Shown one piece after another: positions 35,331 through 46,564 of a stretch of DNA of 64,000 bases (positions within the stretch are counted from its first letter, which is position 1; every line of letters begins with the position of its first letter). A model generated the notes under the pieces. The model had not been told where the DNA came from. It ran no database searches and saw nothing but the letters and a program-made list of their open reading frames with translations. The translations under genes and the position numbers were made by a program. The stretch comes from Rhizopus arrhizus (lineage: Eukaryota > Mucoromycota > Mucoromycetes > Mucorales > Rhizopodaceae), in NCBI GenBank assembly GCA_024220505.1, contig JAKZZE010000018.1, positions 434,001 to 498,000 of the forward strand, written 5' to 3'.

Positions 35331-35972
35331 ACATATGTTAAAGGAAATTGCAGGATATGTAGTTTATGATGTAAGATAATGTTCAATAAAAAAGCTGTTT
35401 TACCGCTATTCAACCTGACTGTACAGGTTAGAATGTAATCTTTAGTAGCTGTCTGAATCCAAGTGAATGTATGAGCTCAATACTTATAAAGAAGTCTGGA
35501 ATCTTGTCATCAATTTCATTGATTTGAAGCTGCATACTGTCTGTGGTTAGGTACAAAGGGAAAAACTGTTGAAGGAGGGAGATTTATGAGAATAGTTGAT
35601 ACTTATACCTATTTTGGAGGAGGATCTTTGAGGATTTTACAGTTATTCCAACGCAAAATTACAAGTAGGGTTGAATAAAGAACCTCTCCAAGATTACACA
35701 GTTATTCAATCCTTATTTTTTACTTGCGTTTGGGATATTTTCTTTGTTTGTGCAATCTTTTTCGCCCAGTGCGCAATCTACTTCCAGGAAAGGTGTAAAT
35801 CTGAATACAGTCAACGCAACGCCAAAGGGTGGGTAATAAATTTTTTCAGAGGACGGATTTTTAAATCCCAAGGGGTGGGAGTTTTTTTTTTCCTCAAAGC
35901 GCGGTTTTCATTTTTTCAAAAGTCGTTTTTTTTTTTTTTTTTTTCTTAAAGCTCGTTTTTTTTTTATAAAAA
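35331..35972. other. Low-complexity flank of the mariner fragment
   Basis: G/T-rich sequence with repeated TTTTTT-AAAGCNCG-like blocks (about 35890-35960) leads directly into the transposase start. The terminal repeats of the element probably lie here, but I could not delimit them. Confidence 0.4.
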
Positions 35973-36830
35973 ATGACTACTCGTTTTTATTATGAAGACG
36001 GTCGATGGAATGGTTGATGAGCAAGGAGATGATGCTATGGACTGACTTGAGAAAGCCACCCCTTTCCATTTAAAAACTTTAACTCGTATAAGAGAGTACT
36101 GCGAAAAGCAAGAAGATGAACAGTTATTGTCTCAAGAGGGCCAAATAAATCTTGATATGGAGGATGCTATAGCCACAGTTAAAAATCAGACAAAGAGTTA
36201 TCATAGATACTCTAATGAGCAAAAGCTTCTATTTGTGTATTATAACAAAATCAAGCTATTCAATGCAGCTAAATCTGGGCGCTTAGCAGGCGGTATAAGC
36301 GAGCGAACAGCACAAAAATAGGCCAAACAACTCAAGGAGGATAAAGATTGGAATATTTTCGAGAAGCAGACCAATTTGGTTAATAGACCAAGACCATAAT
36401 TAGATGATAGACACAAGCTTCACCTTCTAGACTTCTGCGACCACTGACCACAAGCGCGAATAATTGATGCAATAGACTTCCTCACACAAAACTTCTCTGA
36501 TCTTGGTGTGAAAAAGAGTGTTGTCCATAACTTTCTGAAAACTGAGTGCAATCTTTCCTTCAAAAAGCTGATAACTCAACCAGCTGCTAGAAATAGTCCA
36601 ACCAAAATTCAAGATCGTAAGGATTGGGTTATCAAGTGAAGTGCAACGGACTATTTGAAAAATTGTGTTTTTATTGATGAGTCCGGGTTTGATATCAACA
36701 TGAGGCCACCTAGTGAATGGGCATTCAAAGGAAAGCCAGCTGTTGCAGAGACTCCTACCGGCAGAGCTGTTTCTCACACTGTATTAGGTGCTATCACGGC
36801 AAAGTTTGTTGTTTCTAAAAAGAATGACGT
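35973..36830 (+). pseudogene. IS630/Tc1-mariner transposase, 5' two-thirds
   Basis: Same family as the fragment at 11.4 kb, but this copy carries the N-terminal part. It starts MTTRFYYEDGRWNG and is broken by several in-frame stops (for example at about 36015, 36319, 36398 and 36637). YHRYSNEQKLLFVYYN and SGRLAGGISERTAQK form the helix-turn-helix region. NCVFIDESGFDINMR carries the first catalytic aspartate, followed by PSEWAFKGKPAV and SHTVLGAITAKFVVS. Homology ends near 36830, before the second Asp and the Glu, where a gypsy remnant begins. It is clearly inactive. Confidence 0.88.
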
Positions 36831-36837
36831 AGATTGT

Positions 36838-37100
36838 GTTCCCTGCGATATATGAACGTACAAAAATAATAACAAACAATCAGAAGGAAAAGTTTGATGC
36901 GTCACATAAACTAATTACGATCCCTGAAAATAGCTATGTAATGGTAAAAGTAAATATTAAAACCAACAAGTTAGATCCTAACTATGAAGGACCTTATAAA
37001 GTAAAAAGAATGACTCAAGATGGATCGTATGTACTATAGAGGTGACTGATCACAAGAACTGCACAGCTGCAAGTAAACTCTCTTGACAACTTTATCTGAA
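36838..37100 (+). mobile_element. Ty3/gypsy integrase C-terminal remnant
   Basis: The frame contains KEKFDASHKLITIPENSYV, then KLDPNYEGPYKVKR and GSYVL. This is the arrangement at the end of gypsy-type polyproteins after the integrase core. A stop follows GSYVL, and weaker similarity continues to about 37100. No LTR, protease, RT or integrase core is present. It directly abuts the truncated mariner copy. Confidence 0.75.
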
Positions 37101-37202
37101 CCTTTTTCGACGGAACCAACATCCTTTGGGAAATAAGAAAATCTAATACCCGATACCAGCGAAATGCTTAATAGTGGTTACTAAGATAAAGACTTTCTTT
37201 AC

Positions 37203-39088
37203 ATGTCAGATTTAACTTATAAAGCGACTTTCAAACAAGTACTTAAAGTACTTTTGTGATAATCCTGCTTCAGACTGGACATTTAAAAAATATAAAAAAT
37301 ATTTTAGTGACAAAGATCCTGAAAAAATCAAGAAAGTTTTTGCGGAAAACTTACAAATTGTTAAAGATGACTCGAAAAACATTTCGTCAATCAGCACATC
37401 AATAAACTGATGGAGTCTTTTAATCCTGCTTCAAGCAAATCTACTTTGGCTACCAACTCTGCTTCGAGCATACCTAACTCTTCGGCTGTTAACAATATCA
37501 CAGTATGTAAATCCTTGTTTATAATATCATGTTTACTGATTTGTATATTCTATCTTTAGGTGAAGGGAAATTATTACAACGTAAGGACTTGAATTTTAAT
37601 TATTTGACCTATTCACTCACATAAGTTATAGGCTGGTAGAGATATAACGATAAATGAGACGGCCGAGAGAGATATCAGGAAACAAAAGGTAGACTAATAG
37701 TAAACGACATTCTTTGCCTGTTACAAACTTATTACTTTTTATTAGACCAACCATAACGACCAGAAAGAGATTGAAGAGGTTGATTTCAAACAGAAATGGA
37801 TTGAATTTTTGGCTGGTGCCGAACAAAACAAAAACTTCCATCGGTATAGGTAAAATGAAACAATGATTTGCTTGAAAGACTGTTGTTAATCTTGATTATA
37901 GTCCAGAGAAGAATGGTGTGACGCGTTTGGGTGCGAAACTATCGCCACACCCTCATGCTAACAAAGACGCTTACAGAAAAATGAAGATGCAGTTAAAACA
38001 ACATGAAGCAAGCGGTACTTGGATAGATGTAAAAAATTACATTCGTAGTCTGGTTGCTGCAGTAAGTATTTTTGATATTCAAATTTTTGAGTTGAACTTC
38101 AATCAGCTAATATGTTGTTATTTATTATTCTTAGTCTGACATTGATGAGTTCGAACAGAATATTGAGGACAAGGCACTTGTAGAAGGCCAAGAAAAGACA
38201 TGCAGATGTATAAAGGATATCTGTAAAGTCATGTATGTACAATATCATCAGAGTCATTTCAATGATGAACTAATTTTTTGTTGGATTTAGGGCCAAGGTT
38301 TTTTTTGAAAAGGCCATCAATAACACGCTCAGAGGCTATATACAATACCAATGTAATATTTCCTTGTTTTGAAGCTGTCCTTGCTATGATGAAGAAGAAT
38401 GAGCATGCGCCTTATTTTGTTCCTGGAGAAGATGAGCTTGAAGCAATGACTGCCCAGCTGAAAAAAATGGGACAAAGGACAGACAAGCGAAAGATATATA
38501 AGGCTGATAGCATCATTCGTTTGGAAAGATACATGAATTTAGAAGTTCTTATTTTGGAAACAGCAGGCGCTTTTGGTCATGAAGACTATACAAAGACAGC
38601 TTTTGACAACTCAAAAGGTATGTTTGCTTTGCTTTCGATGCTAAAGACAATAGCTGATCAATATAAACATGCATCAGTTGAGGAGTTTAGCAAGCTCAAA
38701 TTGTATTTTGTTCAGCCAAGCGGTAAGTGGTATTAAAAGCAACATTTTTTGTTTGTGCTAATGATATTGTTTGCCTCCAACCAGACTACCATATCCGACT
38801 GTGGTCGATGCAATATGCCAAAAATGGGCTCTATGATTTTGTTCGGGAGGAAAAAATCTTGCTGAGTGAAGACTTTAGTAACAGAGAAGAGCAGCTGGTA
38901 TCTCTGGTCAATTTTTCTTGAGCCTGAAGGTATAGTTCTAATCCTAAACAATCGAGAAGAGGAGCAATAATAACAAGCTTAATTTAATTGTTTAGAGCCG
39001 CCTTGAAGAGATAGCAAGTACAATTGCAGCTTTGAAAGGCCAACATGAAGAGAATGAGAAGAATTACGACAGCGGAAATTATAGCCAG
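37203..39088 (+). pseudogene. Multi-exon accessory-family gene, frame-broken and 3'-truncated
   Basis: A member of a multicopy Mucorales accessory family, as I recognise it; its function is unknown. The N-terminal part begins MSDLTYKATFKQVLK, then shifts frame twice (near 37250 and 37400) through WTFKKYKKYFSDKDPEK. Later exons join in phase: 37410-37502, 37560-37580 (21 nt, VKGNYYN), 37632-37688 (AGRDITIN), 37746-37849, 37902-38061, 38135-38232, 38313-38722, 38785-38929 and 38996-39088. The core reads TRSEAIYNTNVIFPCFE, YKADSIIRLER, LEVLILETAGAFG and MLKTIADQY. The aD...E spacing could be a PD-(D/E)XK-like fold (weak inference). A one-T deficit at about 38912 breaks the frame, and repairing it makes the exon phases match. 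The 3' end is lost at the Fanzor element. Confidence 0.7.
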
Positions 39089-39339
39089 GTAATATCTCTT
39101 TCAGACATAATATGTCCCTGGATTTTTAAATTGAGTTTCAACACTCATGGACAACATTTTTCAAAGGAGCACCTAATGAGTTCACCTGAAAGTGATTTTT
39201 AAATTTTCTTTTTCGTTTTTTCTTTTAACTACGGCTGTTCTCAAACAAACTTTTGATAACCCCTAAATATATAAAAAATTTGCCCCCCCCTCCCTTTTTT
39301 ATGGACCATGTTATGACACTATTTTTCTAACTGGCAGCA

Positions 39340-41570
39340 AATGAAAATTTTGCGTTGAACAACTTTGTGACAAACGAGTTCTTGAAGTTTTTCTGAGTCT
39401 TGTTCTCTCAAAGGGTGGAAATAGCACAAGACTGAAGGATGCGACCAAAAACTATAGGCGATTGATATCAAAGTATAAAAAAGCTTACTTTGAAGACGCT
39501 GCTTATACTCCCCCAAACTTACCATATGCTCAGCAAATAGCCCTGTATGAGTGTACGAAGATCCACACGGCCTACTATAATAACATCAAAACTCATTTTG
39601 GAAACAGGCTGCGTGGTTTGATAAATAAGTTATTTAAAAAGAAGGAAAAGGCAGAGAGTCTCAGAGGATAAATGCAAGCAAACAAGTCTAGTAGTAAAGC
39701 GATAAAAGAAGCCATCCGAAAGAAGATTTATCGACCTTGCAATCAGGTGAAGCTTGCCATCGCAAAAAAAGAGATGCCTGAAGTTGGTCTTTTAGATGAC
39801 CAATCAAGAACGCAATTAAATGATTTTCTCTCAAGCTATTCAGAGGACTACATCTTTCAAAAGAACTCAATTTACTATGACGTTATGGCTAGTCCAAAAA
39901 ACCATTTCAAAGCCTTCTTCAGACTTGCTTCCTGTCTGAAGCTGAACAGACGAAACAGTTTGCTTGTTTCCCGCTACGTACTACCTTTGTTTCTTGCGAC
40001 ATGACGCTGAATAGCAAAATAATCCATTATCATGTTCTCAAGAGCAAAAAGAATCCAAACACAGGAAGCAAGCTTGAGACATGGGGTGCCGTTGTAGACC
40101 TAAATAAAAAGGTGTTCAAGCATCAAGGATTTCAAAAGTCTTTGCGGTTCCAAGGAACTCTTGAAACAGATGGAGTCGGTGTCTCCATAATAAAGCAAAA
40201 TACTCATACAAGCAGAAAGTCGCCTAAGCCCAACATTGAAAAGAAAGTGGACGGTAACCAAACAGAGCATATTGAAGGACTAGGTCGAGTCAACTTAAAG
40301 AGCATTGAAGGCAAGTGCGTCTTGATAGACCCTGGAAGGCGGGACTTGATGTACTGCATGAAAGAAACCAGCACTGTTGAAGAAAAACAAACACTTATAT
40401 TTACCAAGAACAACCACTCAAAATGTTCAAGGCATTTCAGATATTTAAGAAAGCGTACTCGATCTTTTGTGGTCCAGAAAGCCGAAGCAATCCTTTCTAG
40501 ATCTTAATCCAATTCTGTAGACTCGAAAAAGTTTGTACAGTACATTAAAACAAGAGCATCAGTAAAAAACATTTTGTACGAATATTATGGAAACAAGACA
40601 ACAAAGTCTAAAGAAACATATCTCTCTGAATCCGAATTTGACTTTCGAGTCGACCAAAAATGTAATTTGTATTATGGAAATCTGTTCATAGCAAGAATCC
40701 GTGGTTTTTTCCCTCAGCCTGAGAATTACTCTACTGATAGCTCTGTGAAGTCTCAACTGTATGCCACCTACCTACAAACAATGCTACAACAAAAGCATAT
40801 TTCAGAAAGACTAGATGATAGTGAAAAAAGCAAAGTTCTAGGGCTGGCAAAAGAGGGGTATAGACAACCACAGCAAAGCAATTACAAAAAGACTATCAGT
40901 AAAGCATTAGAAAAGCTACAACTTTTACCTTTTCGAAAATTGAAATTTTCAAGTAAACTCTTCCTTGACCAGAATGATCAAAAATTGGTGCGTAGCTTAA
41001 AAGCAAAGTTTGGTCAAGATGCTGTCTTAGTTTTTGGAGATTGGTCCGCCCCTAATGTCAAGTATCAAGAACCGACAAGAAGCAAGGGATTAATCAGGAT
41101 GTTAAAGAAGAACGGGTTTGTTGTCTACTTAATCAATAAATACAAAATATCTTCCCATTTGTCCAACGCGTGAAAATGAATTAGAAAAATTTAAAACCGT
41201 GCCAAGCTCTCGCCCTTACCAACGGAAAAAGAAGCCAGACGTGCTATGTAATGGTTTGCTGAGGTAATCCAAAGAAAAAATAAACTAGATTAATTCTTGA
41301 TAACTAATGCAGTATTAGGTGTAAGAGCCTCTCATGCCTTAAACAACAAACCACAGGAATAAAAAGAAGACTTTGGAATCGCGATCAAGCAGCCGTATTG
41401 AATTTTCTCAAGATCCTAAATAGTTTGAGAAAGACTAGCGAACGCCCTAGCCTTTTCACCAGAAAATATCCTTTAGACTGATCATCTTTAAGTAGAACAA
41501 AAGTAGGAAAATCACAAAAAATTCTCCACCGAGGTCATCGCTTTGGTCATGTAATACAGGTATTGCATTA
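39340..41570 (+). pseudogene. Fanzor (eukaryotic TnpB-like RNA-guided nuclease) relic
   Basis: Fanzor proteins are eukaryotic homologues of transposon TnpB, RNA-guided DNA endonucleases with a split RuvC domain. The reading shows the N-terminal FVTNEFLKFF and KYKKAYFEDAAYTPPNL, then ETWGAVVDLNKKVFKHQGF and LRFQGTLETDGVGVSI. RuvC-I is CVLIDPGRRDLMY. The region LVFGDWSAPN...RSKGLIRMLKKNG is the RuvC-II area. CPTRENELEKF...LLRCKSLSC is a zinc-ribbon-like segment. RuvC-III is RLWNRDQAAVLN. A 55-nt intron (41264-41318) precedes the last part. The RuvC-I and RuvC-III aspartates remain, but stops (about 39394, 39669, 40505, 41479) and frame shifts (about 39930, 41147) kill the gene. One zinc-ribbon cysteine appears replaced (CPTR). 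It sits directly after a truncated accessory gene. Confidence 0.87.
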
Positions 41571-41812
41571 AAACAAGTACAAAACGACAACAATAAATGT
41601 ATTAAACGAAATTTTCATTTAGGTTGGTGACATTTATTTTTCTGGAAATGACATTTGTTTTTGCTAAACGAAGTTTATTTTCTTTAAACCGACAAAATTT
41701 ACCACCCCCACTGTATACGGTACAGCAAACTTTTTCGACGCATGTATGAGTATTTCTGTTAGAAATGAGTGGTAAGTTAGGTGTACATTAAAAATCTAAT
41801 TTTCTTGTCTGT
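41571..41812. other. Fanzor 3' flank
   Basis: This AT-rich spacer contains the repeated words CTAAACGAA and TTTCTGGAAATGAC-like sequence (41605-41690). It may include the right end of the Fanzor element and any guide-RNA scaffold. I cannot define the boundary. Confidence 0.35.
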
Positions 41813-42625
41813 TCATTTAAAATATCTATTATAATGGCATCTTAGACTCCCACTGGTATTGAATTGCTTGATTAACCCTATATTTTCAAGATGCTCTTGT
41901 TCGAAGCATTTCTTCCAATTGGTTCTATTTGCTTTGATGTTTTTATAACGTTGAACAAATTTATGTAATTCTGCATTATATTTTTCATTGTTGAGTTTTA
42001 CAGGGCTTGGCTGCCTTTTTTTATTCAAATAAACCAAAGGAGAAGTTTCTTCAATTGGCGTTGTTTCAATAGCTTCACAGTATTTTCTTTTTTGTCGTTG
42101 CAAAAATCCCAAAGTATCGTCCACATAGCCCATCCAATGCTTAGTATCTGTCTCGCAAAGGGGAGGCCACTATCTATAGACTTGCTCAGAAAAGGTGTCG
42201 TAGTACTTCCAATTCCAAATATCACAATGATAGGAAGCCTGTTGTAGCGTTCGTATGTGAGTGTGCAGTATTGAATGGCACGTACCAAGAATTTGTCGTC
42301 GGCTTGATTTTGTACTTCAACTAGTACAGGTGGAAACGAACTCAAGGGATCGCGGGGAGCATAGAGAACATTGCATTTTTTTTTGTTATAAATTCCGTAG
42401 GCGCCGAAACATAGTTATCTTCTGCCGCTTCTGGCACGAGAGCTTTTAATAGCATATTTATCACTTGTTTGTCGGTTAATACTAGTTTGCTGATCAAATC
42501 AGTTCCTGGCCTGTGATTATAAGGGAGGACGCGATCAGTGTCATCTAAACGATTTTATGTAAGAAATTATTTGTGTTTTTATAGCATATTTGCTTACCTT
42601 TGTCAATACTGAAATAGTCAGACAT
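41813..42625 (-). pseudogene. Rpn/PD-(D/E)XK-like accessory gene, frame-broken
   Basis: Exon 1 (42625-42598) MSDYFSID joins in phase to exon 2 from 42544. The protein contains a domain reading FPPVLVEVQNQADDKFLVRA and then YNRLPIIVIFG. This is the pattern of Rpn/PD-(D/E)XK nuclease families, in which the ExK motif is commonly ExQ (here EVQ). The C-terminal third is polar. The frame breaks at a run of nine A near 42375, just before NVLYAPRDPLSS, and again near 42140. The same family is multicopy in Mucorales in my experience, with no known function. A LINE has inserted about 65 bp upstream of its start. Confidence 0.65.
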
Positions 42626-42689
42626 TATTTTTGAAAAGTAAAAGTGAAGAAAGAAAAAGCGTATCATATCCGTATTGTATCCATAATAA

Positions 42690-43510
42690 AAAAAGTCTAC
42701 CCCTCGTCTGGTTTCCAAGCTAAGCCGAGATATTCATAATCGTATCATCAAGCTAAATCAGCTTATCTGGCCTCATATATTGAATCCAAACAAACTATTG
42801 GGTGAAGTAGATGATTCAGCGTTCATCGATGCCTTCTGTTTGCAGCCCTAATGGATCAATTACAAACCTAAACCATTTCGATTGTCTCTAATACAGCGAT
42901 CTCTACCATCATCGGCAATGTCACCAACACCAATTTCCAAATGGTCACTTTTTTGGAAACTGCCTGTTTCGCCTAAAAGCCGATCTTTATGGTATCGTCT
43001 ACTCCACTGTAAACTCTATAGCCAATCACTTCTTTCAAGATTTGATAACGGTTTGACCTCTTCACACTGTAAATTTTGCTCTGCTAATACTGAAGACTTA
43101 CAACATCTCTTCGTGCGCTGTCCTACCAAATGGAGAGTATGGATAGATGCTTTCAATTTCTTTAGTCCACACCTCACTTTCACTCAAGACGATGTATGCT
43201 CAATTCTCTGGACCTTTCAGCAGTTTACTTTTGTTGACAATACTGCTATCTGGACTCTCAGCTGCTGTGTGCTTTCCGTTATCCGGCGTGCCCATTGAAG
43301 ATTTACTATTGACGGCTTTCCTTTTATTGATAAACAGCTGGTCACTCGTGCTATGTCGCAGTTTGCCACCCTCAAAAGAGGCGGACTCGACCTTGACTAG
43401 CATGTTCAATCGCCTACACTCTGTTCCGTTTGGTTCATACCGCTCTCAGACGTGTGGCTCCTATTATAATTTATAAATAAAAATAAACTATTTTCAAAAA
43501 AAATAAAATA
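42690..43510 (+). mobile_element. 5'-truncated non-LTR retrotransposon (LINE)
   Basis: This is the 3' end of an L1-like polyprotein after the reverse transcriptase. It contains LWYRLLHCKLYSQSLLSRF and a zf-RVT zinc-binding segment, HCKFCSANTEDLQHLFVRCP, with the usual CxxC...H...C spacing, then WRVWIDAF. A TAA interrupts the frame at about 42848. The unit ends with an A-rich tail, AAATAAAATAAATAAATAA-like, at about 43490-43520. The 5' end is truncated, as is common for LINE insertions. It lies immediately upstream of the Rpn-like gene in opposite orientation. Confidence 0.85.
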
Positions 43511-44455
43511 AATAAATAATTTTTTATCTCTCCATTTGCTTACTTTTGCTCGCTTTTTAAATTAGCTAATCATAGATCTTTATTTCTTTCCCCTCACTTG
43601 TCTATCGGGCTGAATTGGTTGTAATTTTGACAACATACCTGTCGTATTACTGTTTTCTGAATAAATGTACATACAGAAACTAGCGTCACTTGGCAGCTGT
43701 CCTTAGATGTAAAGTCAAAAACAAAATGCAACATTTTATAAGTATTGATATTTTTTTTATGTCAATAGAACCTGCTTTTCATCATCAAGCATTGTTTTCT
43801 TTTATTAGAGCAATTTCTTGTTTCCAATCGCGTCTTTTGTAATTACTTTAGGGTGAAAGAGTAACTGCAATGTGATCTTTTATTATTATTAAACTCATAT
43901 TTCAAACCAACAGTTAAAAAGCGTTTTCCTAGGAAGAAACCCTTTTAAAGCTCATGTATATATAGTTTTATAAGGAAAACATACAAAGAATATTTATCTG
44001 CATTATACTAAATGTTTGATTGACACACACTTATTGAAACCTGGATACACCGGCAGCACCAGCCTGGTCAATAAAACATGTGCTCAACAACCTAAAAATT
44101 CACAAAGTATATAATGAATCCAACTCTAACCAATTATTTTCATGAGATGTGCAATGTACTATTTATTTTACTACAGTTTTTTCCTTATCTACAAGAAATC
44201 ATATTTTATTACATGCTATATGGGCTCAAGGTTTGAAAAAACCTCTGCTTTTTCGATACGCGCTAATGTTTATTCTGTTCATTTGTGTAAGAAGTACAAC
44301 ATTTTCAATCAATATAAATATCATTTGGGGTAAATCCCATATTCACACAGACACATTGATTTTAAAACGCACGGTGCTTTTATCACAGTATAAGAATAAG
44401 AAATGAAAACACGAATAAATGCATGGTTTATGGATTCAAATTAAATTTAATTTTA
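43511..44455. other. Intergenic, no gene supported
   Basis: No convincing exon. This separates the accessory island from the oxidoreductase gene. Confidence 0.45.
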
Positions 44456-45167
44456 TTAAAATTCAATTACTAGTTTGCCAAATTGATTACCACGACTACA
44501 TAAAAATAAAATGTTAATATTTTTTTTTTTTTGTTTTCCACGAAATAAAGTACGAACCTCATAGTTAGGATGGCTTGTTCAAATGTGTTTTTATTTAAAC
44601 CTTTCCAAACATGTGAAACAATAGGCCTAATCTTGTGTTTTTCGACAAATTCAACCATCTTTCTAAATTCTACTCTTGATCCCATGGTAACTCCTCTGTA
44701 ATCGATATTTTTGATCAAGTAAGATATCGGAATATTTAGTCCGGTCGTTACAGTAGCTGTTTGACCATAACCTACAACGATGCCACCTGGTCGCATCAGT
44801 TTAGGATATTCAGCATAAAGAGGACCACCGGCACCATCGATGACTGCAGACAGCACGTTATTGCCCAAGAGTTTCTTTAGTTCCTCCATGCAGTTTTCTA
44901 ATCATATAATGTCAATATTGAACTACAAGAATCCTGAATTTCTACCATCTTTATAATTCACTCCGCCTATAGCACCCAGCTCAATACTTTTTTGAATCTT
45001 TTCTGGAGAAGAAGATGTAACGTAAACATGAGCACCTGCAGCTACAGCAAACTGAAGAGCAAAAAGTGCAACCCCTCCTCCAATACCAGTGATTAGGATA
45101 TGTTGGCCTTTTTGAACTAAGCCCTTTGTAAATAAGGATCTACAAAAGCACGTTACGTTGAAAATTA

Positions 45168-45214
<47 letters not shown>

Positions 45215-45729
45215 AGACTTTTTGGTACCTGTAGGCAGTCAATCCAGCCAATGGCAAAGCAGCGGCTTCTGTCATTGAAAGAAATTCAGGACAAGGCACA
45301 ATGTCCTCCTTTTCGACAATGACTTCTTCTTTTGTAAATGTGCCAATCACTGGTAAGAGACCCAATATGTGAAAGTCACGTTCAGGCCCTCTTTCATCCG
45401 AATCCCATCCATATCCGGGATTAATCAAGACACGTTGTCCTCTTTGGCCATTTTTCGTAATGTAGCCAACGCCATCAGAGCCCAACACAGAATCTAATAC
45501 AGTGCCATCATATTGATCCATAAGGATCCAAACATCCCTTTTAAAAAAAAATTAAAAAAGAAGAAGGAGCCTGGTTTTGTTTTTACCGATGGTTGAAAGC
45601 AGCAGCTTGTATTTGGACAGCTACTTGATGATCCGCAAGGTTCGCGGAGGATTTGTGTTCCTTGAATTCAACGCCGTACTTGAATTTTGAATCAAAAGGT
45701 TGAGTTTCAGTGAGAATAGCAGAGACCAT
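44456..45729 (-). CDS. MDR-family oxidoreductase (zinc-type alcohol dehydrogenase-like)
   Basis: An NAD(P)-dependent medium-chain dehydrogenase/reductase of unknown substrate. Exons 45729-45587, 45537-45229, 45139-44946, 44897-44558 and 44495-44456 give 341 aa. Starts MVSAILTETQPF. The GroES-like half has FNHRDVWILMDQYDG and SVLGSDGVGYI. The Rossmann half has LITGIGGGVALFALQFA, INYKD-equivalent VNYKDENC and VIDGAGGPLYAEY. The last, 40-nt exon supplies the conserved terminus GNQFGKLVIEF; unspliced reading gives a spurious hydrophobic tail. The classical catalytic zinc ligands of ADH are not evident, so it is closer to the quinone-oxidoreductase/YogA-like group. The second intron contains a 39-nt homopolymer. 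Confidence 0.9.
45171..45209. repeat. Poly(T) run, 39 nt, inside an intron
   Basis: The longest homopolymer in the window. It lies in intron 2 (45140-45228) of the MDR gene, reading as poly(A) on the sense strand. Confidence 0.9.
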
Positions 45730-46564
45730 TTTGTTTCAAAAGGCAGTAATGATGTGGTAAAGGTAGTGAAATGGTTGTATTTATAATCATTAAAAAAAGC
45801 GGAGGGGTTAGATTAATAAGCAGTAAACAGCTGCTGTCACAAATACCATTTTTCAAATGAATTAATAAGCGCGCTGAACTCTATTAATTCTAAAGCATCG
45901 TTGATGAATCATATATTCAACTATAATTTATTGGTATCGTTTACTCAATCAACGGGCATGATTAAATGAATTTGTTCGTATCCAAAACCAACTTGCTACT
46001 CTTTTATTATAAATTTTTCTTTTTGTTAACTGTAGTACAAAAAGCTGAGAATTGTAAACGTTCCAATAGATCTTATTAATAAGCCTTCTATTATCTGCAA
46101 AACCAACCAAGATTTGATGAAAAAAGAAAAGAAAAGCATATTATTCGTTTTCATAAAGAAAAATTGTGTAGTCTTTAATTATAGTTTATTGAGATCAAGC
46201 TATACAGTAGCAGAACTAAGGACACGCTTAACAAAAGCTGTCATCGATATCCACTTTTTTTTTTTAAACCTCAGATTGTTACTTGAATGTCATGTACTTG
46301 CGTGAAATAAAAGGCTCTTTTTCATAAACATTTGAATGTATTTATACTACTTTGTGCTTTGAAATAACAGCTTGCTGTTGTAACATTTAGTTATTTCATG
46401 TTTTTTTTATATAAAAAGTTCTTTGATAAGTAGCATGTTTTAGATAATAGTTATATTAGTTTATTACAATTTGCATTAAGTAAAGTAATTGAAATTTAAA
46501 GATGAATTTAGAGAAAAAAGAAGAATGAAGGTTGAATGACATATAAACATTTTTATCTAATCCT
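45730..46564. other. Intergenic, no gene supported
   Basis: AT-rich spacer between the start of the MDR gene and the stop of the RabGAP gene. Its short frames are compositional. Confidence 0.5.

Noticed and set aside
35671..35949. 92-codon frame rich in Phe and Lys
   Set aside because: Composed largely of homopolymer T tracts flanking the mariner fragment; no protein character.
38278..38312. Upstream continuation of the accessory exon (reading through GTTTTTTTTGAAAAG)
   Set aside because: Using AG at 38311-38312 as acceptor gives the in-phase join to PSITRSEAIYNT, so the preceding bases are intron with a T8 tract.
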